Assembly: GCA_020631295.1 (NCBI GenBank)
Contig: JAHDHN010000017.1
Location: 1 to 20,163, forward strand
Direction of reading: 5' to 3'
Length of the DNA stretch: 20,163 nucleotides
Origin: Rickettsiales bacterium
Lineage (GTDB): Bacteria; Pseudomonadota; Alphaproteobacteria; Rickettsiales; UBA8987
The stretch's first letter is position 1. The number at the start of each line of letters is the position of its first letter. This document shows, one piece after another, positions 1 to 7,593 of this stretch. The notes beneath the pieces were generated by a model, which worked only from the letters and a program-made list of their open reading frames with translations, had not been told where the DNA came from and did not search any database. The position numbers and the translations under genes are program-made.

Positions 1-53
1 GCGAAGGCGGAAGAACTGTGGGCGCCGGTGTAGTAGGTAAAATTATCGAGTAG
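1..53 (+). CDS. tuf: Elongation factor Tu, C-terminal end (partial)
   Basis: The frame from base 3 reads EGGRTVGAGVVGKIIE and then TAG at 51-53. This is the end of EF-Tu domain III, the beta-barrel that contacts aminoacyl-tRNA; the GGRTVGAGVV stretch is nearly invariant in bacterial EF-Tu. The rest of the gene lies to the left of the window. A hairpin terminator follows directly, so this tuf is the last gene of its transcript. Identification is firm despite the short length. Which tuf copy this is, if the genome has two, cannot be told. Confidence 0.9.
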   Translation, partial: EGGRTVGAGVVGKIIE

Positions 54-69
54 GTCAAAAGCCTGCAAA

Positions 70-110
70 AGAGAGGTCATGATATAGCATATTATGGCCT
101 CTCTAAAATT
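70..110 (+). terminator. Hairpin terminator after tuf
   Basis: The arms 70-80 (AGAGAGGTCAT) and 94-104 (ATGGCCTCTCT) pair over 11 bp with one G-U pair around a 13-base loop. A short A/T-rich run (aaaattttaatt) follows. The tail is not a pure U tract, so termination may be incomplete. The position, 16 bases after the tuf stop and before tRNA-Trp, fits an intrinsic terminator. Confidence 0.75.
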
Positions 111-114
111 TTAA

Positions 115-143
115 TTGCGGTTGGAGTTCTTCTGGGTTAGAAG
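115..143 (+). promoter_or_regulatory. Possible promoter for tRNA-Trp/secE
   Basis: TTGCGG (115-120), a 17-base spacer and TAGAAG (138-143) give a weak sigma-70-like match, three and four of six positions respectively. A GC-rich stretch follows, as often seen before stable RNA genes. A start near base 150 would leave a short 5' leader before the tRNA at 164. The tuf terminator upstream makes some promoter here necessary, but this exact one is a guess. Confidence 0.3.
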
Positions 144-163
144 CGCTCACCCTTTTGGGAAGT

Positions 164-239
164 AGGAGTGTAGCTCAATTGGTAGAGCATCGGTCTCCAA
201 AACCGAAGGTTGTGGGTTCGATCCCCTCCGCTCCTGCCA
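164..239 (+). tRNA. trnW: tRNA-Trp (anticodon CCA)
   Basis: The sequence folds into a full cloverleaf of 76 nt with the 3' CCA encoded (237-239). The acceptor stem is AGGAGTG (164-170) with CGCTCCT (229-235), and the discriminator base is G236. The anticodon stem is TCGGT/ACCGA (190-194 and 202-206), the loop is CTCCAAA and the anticodon CCA is at 197-199. The T arm carries the standard TTCGATC loop. Its stem has one T-T mismatch (213 with 227). The gene lies 27 bases before secE and is probably cotranscribed with it. Confidence 0.97.
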
Positions 240-266
240 AAAAGGGCAACAGAAAGAATAGGAACG

Positions 267-452
267 ATGGCAAAACCAGCACAATTTATTCGTGAAGTAA
301 GGCAAGAAGCCTCACGGGTGGTGTGGCCATCACGCAAAGATACCAGCTCTGCACTTATCATGGTGTTGATTATGGTCTTGGTAGCGGCCTTATTTTTCTT
401 TGTAGTAGACTGGGGAGTATCCAACCTCATCAGCCTGCTGTTAGGCTTATAA
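267..452 (+). CDS. secE: Preprotein translocase subunit SecE
   Basis: This 61-residue protein is the small subunit of the SecYEG channel, where it clamps the two halves of SecY in the inner membrane. The start MAKPAQFIREVRQE is chosen over an upstream in-frame ATG at 210, which lies inside the tRNA. AGGA (260-263) precedes the chosen ATG. The amphipathic helix ends in the family motif VVWPSRKD (about residues 18-25), followed by one membrane helix (about 28-50). The length is normal for the single-helix alphaproteobacterial form, against three helices in E. coli. nusG starts 18 bases downstream, the usual secE-nusG pairing. Confidence 0.95.
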   Translation: MAKPAQFIREVRQEASRVVWPSRKDTSSALIMVLIMVLVAALFFFVVDWGVSNLISLLLGL

Positions 453-470
453 TTAAGGAAGTAAGTAACG

Positions 471-1004
471 ATGGGACATCGTTGGTACATCATTCATGCG
501 CATTCGGGCTTTGAGCAAAAAGCAGCTCAAGAGATCCGCAAGCGTGCCGGCCAAAAAGACTTGGAAGCCAAGTTTGAAGAGTTGGTGGTGCCTACTGAAA
601 ATGTGGTAGAGCTGAAAAAAGGCAAGCGTGTGAATGTAGAGCGCAAATTCTTCCCTGGTTATATTTTGGCCAAGATGGAAATGAATGAAGAGACCTGGCA
701 GCTGGTGAAAAATACACCGCGCATTTCGGGTTTCCTTGGCGGCGGAGGCAACAAGCCCATGCCGGTGAGCCAAGCAGAGGTAGATGCAATCATCAAGCAG
801 ATAGAAGACGGCGTGGAATCTCCGAAAAACGCGGTTACCTATGCTGTGGGTGATGAGGTAAAAGTGATTGACGGTCCGTTTAACACCTTCGTGGGTAGCG
901 TGGTGGAAGTGGATGATGCAAGCGACAAATTAAAAGTGGAAATCTCCATCTTCGGGCGTGCAACACCTGTAGATTTGAGTTTCTCACAAGTAGAAAAGAA
1001 TTAA
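471..1004 (+). CDS. nusG: Transcription termination/antitermination factor NusG
   Basis: NusG (177 aa) binds the RNA polymerase clamp, suppresses pausing and links polymerase to Rho or to ribosomal protein S10. The N-terminal NGN domain opens with WYIIHAHSGFEQ (residues 5-16), with FFPGYILAKM further along. The C-terminal KOW domain is seen at about residues 125-155 as GDEVKVIDGPF followed by FVGSVVEVD. AAGGAAG lies a few bases before the ATG. The gene is followed by rplK after 12 bases, the classic nusG-rplK order. Length is normal and nothing is missing. Confidence 0.97.
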   Translation: MGHRWYIIHAHSGFEQKAAQEIRKRAGQKDLEAKFEELVVPTENVVELKKGKRVNVERKFFPGYILAKMEMNEETWQLVKNTPRISGFLGGGGNKPMPVSQAEVDAIIKQIEDGVESPKNAVTYAVGDEVKVIDGPFNTFVGSVVEVDDASDKLKVEISIFGRATPVDLSFSQVEKN

Positions 1005-1016
1005 GGAAGCAGCATT

Positions 1017-1451
1017 ATGGCAGCAAAGAAAAAAGAAGTAGAAACGCAGATTAAACTGCAGATTCAAGCGGGTAAGGCAAATCCTTCTCCTCCGGTTGGC
1101 CCTGCACTTGGTCAGGCTGGTTTGAACATAATGGAATTCTGCAACGCGTTTAATGATAAAACCAAGCAACTACAGGGTCCTATTCCTGTGGTAATCAGCG
1201 TGTATAAAGACCGCTCTTTTGACTTTATCACTAAGCTTGCGCCAATGTCTTACATGATTATGCAAAAGCTAAAATTGAAGAAGGGCTCTCAGGCGCCTGG
1301 TTCTTCTGTGGTAGCAAAAATCAACCAGCAGCAGATCCGTGAAATTGCGGAAGCAAAAATGCCAGATTTGAATGCACATGATATCGAAGCAGCCATGCAG
1401 ATGGTGGCTGGCACGGCGGTATCTATGGGTATTGATGTATTGGAAGACTAA
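1017..1451 (+). CDS. rplK: 50S ribosomal protein L11
   Basis: L11 (144 aa) binds 23S rRNA at the GTPase-associated centre at the base of the stalk, and is needed for the stringent-factor response and release-factor action. The N-terminal domain carries the conserved proline-rich segment NPSPPVGPALGQAGLN (residues 22-37), the site concerned in thiopeptide binding. The C-terminal rRNA-binding domain includes KKGSQAPGSSVV. AAGGAAG precedes the start. It is the first of four stalk genes. In E. coli the rplKA pair is repressed by L1 binding the mRNA; I could not identify that site by eye here. Confidence 0.97.
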   Translation: MAAKKKEVETQIKLQIQAGKANPSPPVGPALGQAGLNIMEFCNAFNDKTKQLQGPIPVVISVYKDRSFDFITKLAPMSYMIMQKLKLKKGSQAPGSSVVAKINQQQIREIAEAKMPDLNAHDIEAAMQMVAGTAVSMGIDVLED

Positions 1452-1486
1452 TTTAGCCTCATAAAGGTAATGACAAGGTAACTATT

Positions 1487-2203
1487 ATGGCAGCAGCAGC
1501 AAAAAAAGCATTCCCTAACCTCAGCAAGCGCTTGAACCAAGCGTATGAGGGCTGGGACGTAAACGCAACATATAGCTTGAAAGATGCAGTAGAGCGCGTG
1601 CAGAAAAACGCCAAAGCAGGCTTTGATGAGTCTATTGATGTGGCTATTCAGTTGGGTATTGACCCACGCCAGTCTGATCAAAATGTGCGTGGTGCAGTAA
1701 CCCTGCCTAACGGCACGGGTAAAACAGTGCGCGTGGCTGTGTTTGCACAAGATGATAAAGCCAAAGAAGCCAAAGATGCGGGCGCAGATATTGTGGGCGC
1801 GGATGATTTGGTGGAAGAAATTCAAGGCGGAAATATTAATTTCGACCGCGTGGTTGCCACACCAGATATGATGGCAATGGTGGGTAAAGTAGCAAAAGTA
1901 CTAGGTCCGAAAGGCCTTATGCCTAACCCAAAACTTGGCACAGTGACGCCTGATGTAACAAAGGCAGTAACCGAAGCCAAGGCGGGTCAGGTACAGTTTA
2001 AAGCTGAGAAAAAAGGTATTGTGCATGCAAGCGTGGGCAAGGCTAGCTTCTCTGCTGCTAAGCTAGAAGAGAATATTAAAACGCTGATTGAAGCATTACG
2101 TAAAGCCAAGCCAAGCGGTGTAAAAGGCACTTATTTGGAAGCAATCACCCTCACCTCTACAATGGGCGTGGGCGTGAAAGTGGATGTAGCAACAGCAGAA
2201 TAA
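1487..2203 (+). CDS. rplA: 50S ribosomal protein L1
   Basis: L1 (238 aa) forms the mobile stalk that helps move deacylated tRNA out of the E site, and in many bacteria represses its own operon by binding mRNA. The signature GPKGLMPNPKLGTVTPDV (residues 140-157) is complete, and the N-terminal FPNLSKRLNQAYEGWD region and C-terminal TSTMGVGVKVD are typical. It starts 35 bases after rplK. Length is a little over the usual 229-235 residues because of a short alanine/lysine-rich N-terminus. Confidence 0.97.
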   Translation: MAAAAKKAFPNLSKRLNQAYEGWDVNATYSLKDAVERVQKNAKAGFDESIDVAIQLGIDPRQSDQNVRGAVTLPNGTGKTVRVAVFAQDDKAKEAKDAGADIVGADDLVEEIQGGNINFDRVVATPDMMAMVGKVAKVLGPKGLMPNPKLGTVTPDVTKAVTEAKAGQVQFKAEKKGIVHASVGKASFSAAKLEENIKTLIEALRKAKPSGVKGTYLEAITLTSTMGVGVKVDVATAE

Positions 2204-2217
2204 TATCGGAAACGATA
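2204..2217 (+). other. GAAA-tetraloop hairpin between rplA and rplJ
   Basis: TATCG (2204-2208) and CGATA (2213-2217) pair perfectly around GAAA (2209-2212), a GNRA tetraloop. The hairpin begins on the base after the rplA stop and ends just before the rplJ ribosome binding region (GAAGGAAGAG). It may shield a processed mRNA end or take part in L10 autoregulation. A 5-bp stem alone is weak evidence. Confidence 0.4.
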
Positions 2218-2231
2218 GAAGGAAGAGTATC

Positions 2232-2744
2232 ATGGTAGATAAGGCAAAAAAGATCCAAGCAGTTGATGACATGAAAAACATGTTTTCAGAGTCTAGCACT
2301 GTAGTGGTATTTCAACATTCTGGCCTAACAGTGGATGAGTCTGGTGCATTGCGCAACAAAGCCCGTGAGTCTGGCGCTCGTATCCGCGTGACAAAGAACA
2401 CACTGGCAAAAATTGCGGCGAATGACACAGATTGTGCTGGGCTGATTGATCATTTTGTAGGGCAAACAGCTGTAGCTGCTTCTGAAGATGCAGTGGCTGC
2501 CGCCAAAGTGGTGAGTGATTTTGCCAAAGAGAATGAAAAAATTTCAATTATCGCTGGGGTAATTGATGGAAAAGTGCTGGATGCATCCGGTGTAGCCCAA
2601 TTGGCTAACACGCCAGGGCTGGATGAATCTCGTGCAAAGATTGTAGGACTACTAACAGCGGGTGCAGGCAAGCTTGCATCTGTATTGCAAGCACCTGCAG
2701 GCCAAGTGGCCCGTGTGTGTGGCGCATATGGCAGTACGTCTTAA
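2232..2744 (+). CDS. rplJ: 50S ribosomal protein L10
   Basis: L10 (170 aa) is the stalk base: its N-terminal domain binds 23S rRNA beside L11 and its C-terminal helix carries the L7/L12 dimers. The N-terminus MVDKAKKIQAVDDMKNMF and the segment VTKNTLAKIA are typical. The C-terminal helix after TPGLDESRAKIVGLLTAG, ending in VLQAPAGQVARVCGAY, is the alphaproteobacterial form. GAAGGAAGAG precedes the ATG by a few bases. The rplL gene follows after 36 bases, the universal rplJL pair. Confidence 0.96.
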   Translation: MVDKAKKIQAVDDMKNMFSESSTVVVFQHSGLTVDESGALRNKARESGARIRVTKNTLAKIAANDTDCAGLIDHFVGQTAVAASEDAVAAAKVVSDFAKENEKISIIAGVIDGKVLDASGVAQLANTPGLDESRAKIVGLLTAGAGKLASVLQAPAGQVARVCGAYGSTS

Positions 2745-2780
2745 TTGTAGTTAAATAAGTTTAAGAAAGGGGAACTAATC

Positions 2781-3161
2781 ATGGCTGCTAATCTAGAAAA
2801 AATCGTTGAGGAACTTTCAGCGTTAACAGTAATGGAAGCTGCTGAGCTTTCAAAATTGTTAGAAGACACGTGGGGCGTTTCTGCCGCTGCACCTGTAGCA
2901 GTTGCTGCTGCTGGTGGTGCTGCAAATGATGCAGGCGCTGCAGAAGAAAAGACGGAGTTTGATGTAGTATTGACTGCAGCAGGCGACAAGAAGATCAACG
3001 TAATTAAAGAAGTACGTGGTATCACTGGTCTTGGTCTGAAAGAAGCAAAAGACATCGTTGAAGGTGCACCTAAAACATTGAAAGAAGGTGTATCTAAAGA
3101 AGATGCAGACAAGTTTAAAGAAGCGCTTGAAGCTGCAGGCGCATCTGTAGAACTTAAATAA
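2781..3161 (+). CDS. rplL: 50S ribosomal protein L7/L12
   Basis: L7/L12 (126 aa) is the multicopy stalk protein that recruits translational GTPases. Residues 1-33 form the L10-binding dimerisation domain (LEKIVEELSALTVMEAAELSKLLE, with a short variable start). An alanine-rich flexible hinge covers about 36-56. The globular C-terminal domain (about 58-126) has the factor-contacting helix with GLGLKEAKDIVE. A strong AAAGGGG lies before the start, fitting the high copy number. Its stop codon lies inside a small hairpin (3158-3175). Confidence 0.97.
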   Translation: MAANLEKIVEELSALTVMEAAELSKLLEDTWGVSAAAPVAVAAAGGAANDAGAAEEKTEFDVVLTAAGDKKINVIKEVRGITGLGLKEAKDIVEGAPKTLKEGVSKEDADKFKEALEAAGASVELK

Positions 3162-3175
3162 CGTTACTACGTTAT
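3158..3175 (+). other. Hairpin spanning the rplL stop codon
   Basis: ATAACGT (3158-3164) and ACGTTAT (3169-3175) pair perfectly over 7 bp around TACT. The TAA of rplL (3159-3161) lies inside the 5' arm. It stands 8 bases before the larger stem at 3184-3214. Possible roles are protecting the rplL mRNA 3' end or an RNase processing site. Confidence 0.5.
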
Positions 3176-3183
3176 GATATTTG

Positions 3184-3228
3184 GGGGTGTGCGCTTTACT
3201 ATGGCGCACGCCCCTTTCTGCGTTTTTT
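3184..3228 (+). terminator. Terminator or attenuator between rplL and rpoB
   Basis: GGGGTGTGCGC (3184-3194) pairs with GCGCACGCCCC (3204-3214) over 11 bp with one G-U pair and a 9-base loop. A broken T-rich tail follows, ending in six Ts (3223-3228). In E. coli a partial terminator at the same place lets only part of transcription reach rpoB. The strong stem with an interrupted T tract fits such an attenuator here, but the read-through level cannot be judged from sequence. Confidence 0.75.
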
Positions 3229-3273
3229 GTGCATAACCACACAAAACTCGCACCCATTTACATAGAGCGTGTG

Positions 3274-3324
3274 TTTGCTGCACCATAAATGTCTTAGATT
3301 TTAAGAGCTAAGCATCGCAGCAAA
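3274..3324 (+). promoter_or_regulatory. Two-tier leader structure before rpoB
   Basis: An outer stem pairs TTTGCTGC (3274-3281) with GCAGCAAA (3317-3324). An inner stem pairs CTTAG (3293-3297) with CTAAG (3308-3312). The rest of the 3229-3371 spacer shows only a ribosome site, AAAGG at 3358-3362. No convincing sigma-70 promoter was found. The structure resembles in position the RNase III site between rplL and rpoB of E. coli, but this is inference. Confidence 0.4.
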
Positions 3325-3371
3325 AAGCACGCTTGTAGGAATAGCTTAAAAGCAAATAAAGGCAGATATTT

Positions 3372-6300
3372 ATGGCTCATAGTTTTACGTCGCGTAAACG
3401 CATCCGCAATAGTTTTGGCACCGCAGGTTCCGTGGCAATGCTACCCAACCTTATTGAGATTCAAAAGCAATCTTACGACACATTTTTGAATATCCATGCC
3501 AGTGATGAAGAGCGCGAGCAAAGCGGTCTGGCCAATGTGTTCCGCACTGTATTTCCAGTGGAAGACCATGCAGGCACAGCCACCATTGAATATGTATCCC
3601 ACGCATTTGATGCACCTAAATATGATGTGGAAGAATGTATCCAGCGTGATTTGAGCTATGGTGCGCCGTTGCGCGTAACGTTGCGTCTGATTGCATGGGA
3701 TGTGGATGAAGAAGCCGGCACCCGCGAAATCCAAAGCATTAAAGAGCAAGAAGTGTATTTCGGCGAAATCTCTTTGATGACCGACAAAGGTACCTTCATT
3801 GTGAACGGTACAGAGCGCGTGATTGTATCACAAATGCACCGCTCACCTGGCGTATTCTTTGACCATGACCGTGGTAAAACCCACAGCTCTGGTAAGCTAC
3901 TTTTCTCTGCCCGCGTTATTCCTTACCGTGGCTCTTGGTTGGATTTTGAATTTGACCATAAAGAGATCCTGAACTTCCGTATCGACCGTAAGCGTAAGCA
4001 ACATGTGACCACATTATTGCAAGCACTTGGCTTGAGCGTGAACGACATTATCGATACGTTCTACAGCACCGAGAAACTGAGCAAGAAGACTCAAGGCTGG
4101 GCAAAAACCTTTGATGCTGAAGCCTTTGTGGGCGGCATTACCTTAAGCAGTGATTTGATAGACAGCAAAGGCAAGGTGATCGTGGAAGCTGGTAATAAAA
4201 TCACGCCACGTAAGGCCAAAAAACTGGCGGAAGAAGGCTTGAAAGAAGTGCTTCTAAGCGAAGAAGATGTACAGAAGCAATATGTGGCGGAAGACATCAC
4301 CAACAAAGATACCGGTGAAGTAATTGCAGCAGCAGGCACGCCTGTTACCCCTGCTGTGCTTGAATATTTGCAAGAGTCTGGTGCCAAAACATTGCAGGTG
4401 ATCCACTTAAACACGGGTGCGGAGCCTTATATTCTAAACGCGCTTGCGGTGGATAAAAACCGCAGCCAAGAAGATGCACTGATTGATATTTACAAAGTAA
4501 TGCGTCCAGGTGAACCACCAACAGTGGAAGCGGCCGAAGCTATTTTCAATAATCTGTTCTTCAGCGATGCTAAATATGACCTTTCTGATGTGGGTCGTAT
4601 GAAGCTAAACAGCCGTTTGGGCTTAGAAGGCAATGAAGAGCTTGGCACCTTAACGCGTGACGATATTTTGGGTGTGATCCACACCATTATTAATATCAAA
4701 GACGGCAAGGGTGAAATTGACGATATTGACCATTTGGGCAATCGTCGTGTGCGCTCTGTGGGTGAATTGGCAGAAAACCAGTTCCGCATTGGTCTGCTGC
4801 GCGTGGAGCGCTCTATTCTTGAGCGTGTGGCCAGCGTGGAAGTAGACACGGTAATGCCGCAAGACATGATCAATGCTAAACCATTGATGGCAGTAATGAA
4901 AGAGTTCTTTGGCTCGTCTCAGCTGTCACAATTTATGGACCAAACCAACCCGCTTTCAGAAGTAACGCATAAGCGTCGCCTGTCTGCGCTTGGCCCAGGT
5001 GGTCTAACGCGTGAGCGTGCCGGTTTTGAAGTGCGTGACGTACACCAAACGCACTATGGCCGTATCTGCCCTATTGAGACGCCTGAAGGCCCGAATATTG
5101 GTCTGATCAACAGCCTCGCGAGCTATGCGCGTGTGAACCAATATGGTTTCATTGAAACGCCATACCGCAAGGTAGAAAACGGTGTGGTGACTGACACGGT
5201 AGAATATGTATCTGCGATTGATGAAGGCAAATTCATCATTGCGCAGAACGATGCAGAAGTGGACGGCAAAGGCAAGCTTGTGGCTGATTTGGTAGCCTGT
5301 CGCCAAGCCGGTGAACTGCTGATGGCCAAAGCGTCTGACGTGCAATATGCAGATGTATCACCACAGCAGCTGGTATCTGTGGCCTCTGCCCTGATTCCAT
5401 TCTTGGAAAATGATGATGCGAACCGCGCACTTATGGGCTCGAACATGATGCGCCAGGCTGTGCCATTGGTACGTACAGAAGCACCGCTTGTAGGCACAGG
5501 CATGGAAAGCGTGGTGGCGAAAGACTCCCGCGCAGCCGTGGTAGCCGAAGCCGATGGTGTGGTGAAAGAAGTGGATGCCCGCCGTATCGTGGTACAAAAC
5601 ACAGGCAAATCCAAAAGCGCATCTGGCGTGAAGATTTACAGCCTGTCTAAGTTCCAGCGTTCTAACCAGAATACCTGCATTAATCAGCGCCCGATTGTAA
5701 AAGTGGGTGACAAGATTAAAGAAGGTGACGTGATTGCCGATGGTCCAAGCACCAGCTTGGGTGAGTTGGCACTTGGGCAAAACGTGCTGGCCGCTTTCAT
5801 GCCTTGGAACGGCTATAACTTTGAGGATTCCATCCTGATCTCGGAGCGTTTGGTGCGTGACGATGTATTTACCTCAATCCATATTGAAGAGTTTGAAATC
5901 ACTGCGCGTGATACCAAGCTTGGGCCTGAGGACATCACCCGTGATATTCCAAATGTAGGTGAAGAAAACCTACGCAGCTTGGACGAGACGGGTATTGTGC
6001 ATGTGGGTGCTGAAGTAGGCCCGGGTGACATCTTGGTGGGTAAAGTAACACCAAAGAGCGAGTCTCCAATGACGCCGGAAGAAAAATTGCTACGTGCCAT
6101 TTTTGGTGAAAAAGCAGCCGATGTGCGGGATTCTTCTCTGCGCATGAAGCCAGGTATTACCGGTACGGTGGTTGAGGTACGTATCTTCTCCCGTCGTGGT
6201 TTGGATAAAGACGAGCGCGCTATGGCGATTGAGCGTGAAGAAGTGGCACGCTTGCGCCAAGATCATGCCGATGAGCTGAAAATTTTGTCTGAAAATATTT

Positions 6301-7547
6301 TTGTGAATCTACAAAAAACATTGGACGGGCAAGAAGTAACCAAGGCCTATGAAGGGCTGAAAAAAGGCGGCAAGCTGGATAAAACTTGGTTTACTGAAAC
6401 GCCAACAGCCAAATGGTGGGGCACTCCGGTGAAAGATGCCAAAGTGCAAGATGCCGTGGAAGCCTTGGAAGCAGAATATAACAGCATCAAAAAGCAGCTA
6501 GATGACCAGCTTAATGACAAGATTGAGAAAGTACAAAGCGGTGATGATTTGCCGTCTGGCGTGTTGAAGATGGTGAAAGTATTCGTGGCCGTGAAGCGTA
6601 AATTGCAGCCAGGTGATAAAATGGCCGGTCGCCATGGTAACAAAGGTGTGATCTCACGCATTTGTCCGGTGGAAGACATGCCATATCTGGAAGATGGCAC
6701 GCCTGTGGACTTGGTGCTAAACCCGCTGGGTGTACCAAGCCGAATGAATGTGGGTCAGATTTTGGAAACCCATTTGGGTTGGGCATCCAAAGGCATTGGC
6801 CAGCAAGTAACCGGCATGCTGGATGAGCTGAAGAAAGCGGAAAAGCCAGACACAACCAAGCTGCAAAAGTCACTGGGTGATATCTACCAAAATAAGGAAG
6901 ATAAAGACGAAGTGGCCGCGATGAACGCAGATGAGGTGATGGAGCTTGCAGGCAATTTGACTGCCGGTGTGCCAATGGCCACACCTGTGTTTGATGGTAT
7001 TTCTGCAGAAGAAATTGGTAACTATCTGAGCCAAGCAGGGCTTGCAGCCTCGGGCCAGAGCACGCTCTATGATGGCCGTACAGGTGAGAAGTTTGATCGC
7101 CCTGTGACTGTGGGTATTATTTACATGCTGAAACTGCACCACTTGGTGGATGAGAAGATTCACGCACGTTCCATTGGCCCATATAGCTTGGTTACACAGC
7201 AGCCGCTGGGTGGTAAATCCCACTTTGGTGGTCAGCGCTTTGGTGAGATGGAATGCTGGGCATTGCAAGCTTACGGTGCCTCTTACACATTACAAGAGCT
7301 GCTCACGGTGAAGTCCGATGATGTGGCCGGTCGTACGAAGGTATATGAGTCGATTGTGAAAGGTGACCACACCTTTGAATCTGGCTTGCCTGAGTCCTTC
7401 CACGTGATGGTGAAAGAGCTACGTTCGCTCTGTTTGAACGTGGAGCTACGCCAGTTCAAAGACTCTGCAAATGACGATGCAACAGCTGCGTTAACCGCGC
7501 CTGAGGCACCGGCAGCAGAGACGGACGGCACAGAAGAAGCCGCTTAG
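3372..7547 (+). CDS. rpoB: DNA-directed RNA polymerase subunit beta
   Basis: RpoB (1391 aa) forms one pincer of RNA polymerase and much of the active-site wall and rifampicin pocket. Clear landmarks are NGTERVIVSQMHRSPGVFF in the N-terminal part, the rifampicin cluster FFGSSQLSQFMDQTNPLS from residue 512, the NGYNFEDSIL segment near the catalytic site, and GDKMAGRHGNKGV near the C-terminal third. The rifampicin positions equal to E. coli D516, H526 and S531 are D523, H533 and S538, all the sensitive type. The length, about 50 residues over E. coli, is normal for alphaproteobacteria. The protein ends in an acidic, alanine-rich tail after VELRQFKDS. AAAGG lies 9 bases before the ATG. rpoC follows after 46 bases. 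Confidence 0.99.
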   Translation: MAHSFTSRKRIRNSFGTAGSVAMLPNLIEIQKQSYDTFLNIHASDEEREQSGLANVFRTVFPVEDHAGTATIEYVSHAFDAPKYDVEECIQRDLSYGAPLRVTLRLIAWDVDEEAGTREIQSIKEQEVYFGEISLMTDKGTFIVNGTERVIVSQMHRSPGVFFDHDRGKTHSSGKLLFSARVIPYRGSWLDFEFDHKEILNFRIDRKRKQHVTTLLQALGLSVNDIIDTFYSTEKLSKKTQGWAKTFDAEAFVGGITLSSDLIDSKGKVIVEAGNKITPRKAKKLAEEGLKEVLLSEEDVQKQYVAEDITNKDTGEVIAAAGTPVTPAVLEYLQESGAKTLQVIHLNTGAEPYILNALAVDKNRSQEDALIDIYKVMRPGEPPTVEAAEAIFNNLFFSDAKYDLSDVGRMKLNSRLGLEGNEELGTLTRDDILGVIHTIINIKDGKGEIDDIDHLGNRRVRSVGELAENQFRIGLLRVERSILERVASVEVDTVMPQDMINAKPLMAVMKEFFGSSQLSQFMDQTNPLSEVTHKRRLSALGPGGLTRERAGFEVRDVHQTHYGRICPIETPEGPNIGLINSLASYARVNQYGFIETPYRKVENGVVTDTVEYVSAIDEGKFIIAQNDAEVDGKGKLVADLVACRQAGELLMAKASDVQYADVSPQQLVSVASALIPFLENDDANRALMGSNMMRQAVPLVRTEAPLVGTGMESVVAKDSRAAVVAEADGVVKEVDARRIVVQNTGKSKSASGVKIYSLSKFQRSNQNTCINQRPIVKVGDKIKEGDVIADGPSTSLGELALGQNVLAAFMPWNGYNFEDSILISERLVRDDVFTSIHIEEFEITARDTKLGPEDITRDIPNVGEENLRSLDETGIVHVGAEVGPGDILVGKVTPKSESPMTPEEKLLRAIFGEKAADVRDSSLRMKPGITGTVVEVRIFSRRGLDKDERAMAIEREEVARLRQDHADELKILSENIFVNLQKTLDGQEVTKAYEGLKKGGKLDKTWFTETPTAKWWGTPVKDAKVQDAVEALEAEYNSIKKQLDDQLNDKIEKVQSGDDLPSGVLKMVKVFVAVKRKLQPGDKMAGRHGNKGVISRICPVEDMPYLEDGTPVDLVLNPLGVPSRMNVGQILETHLGWASKGIGQQVTGMLDELKKAEKPDTTKLQKSLGDIYQNKEDKDEVAAMNADEVMELAGNLTAGVPMATPVFDGISAEEIGNYLSQAGLAASGQSTLYDGRTGEKFDRPVTVGIIYMLKLHHLVDEKIHARSIGPYSLVTQQPLGGKSHFGGQRFGEMECWALQAYGASYTLQELLTVKSDDVAGRTKVYESIVKGDHTFESGLPESFHVMVKELRSLCLNVELRQFKDSANDDATAALTAPEAPAAETDGTEEAA

Positions 7548-7593
7548 TAACCTAATAATAGAAACGCATAGATACGTATAAAAGGATCACGAT

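Noticed and set aside
212..228. T-T mismatch in the T stem of tRNA-Trp
   Set aside because: All other tRNA features are intact, and I recall GTGGG/CCCTC T stems in other alphaproteobacterial tRNA-Trp genes, so it is not a sign of decay.
3275..3300. TTGCTG ... TAGATT as a promoter before rpoB
   Set aside because: The spacer is only 14 bases and both hexamers are weak. The bases are better explained as arms of the leader structure.
4900..4990. Possible rifampicin-resistance changes in rpoB
   Set aside because: The key positions D523, H533 and S538 are all the sensitive type.
7470..7547. Acidic, alanine-rich tail of RpoB, and the similar tail of RpoC
   Set aside because: Variable acidic tails are common at these C-termini; there is no sign of fusion or frameshift.
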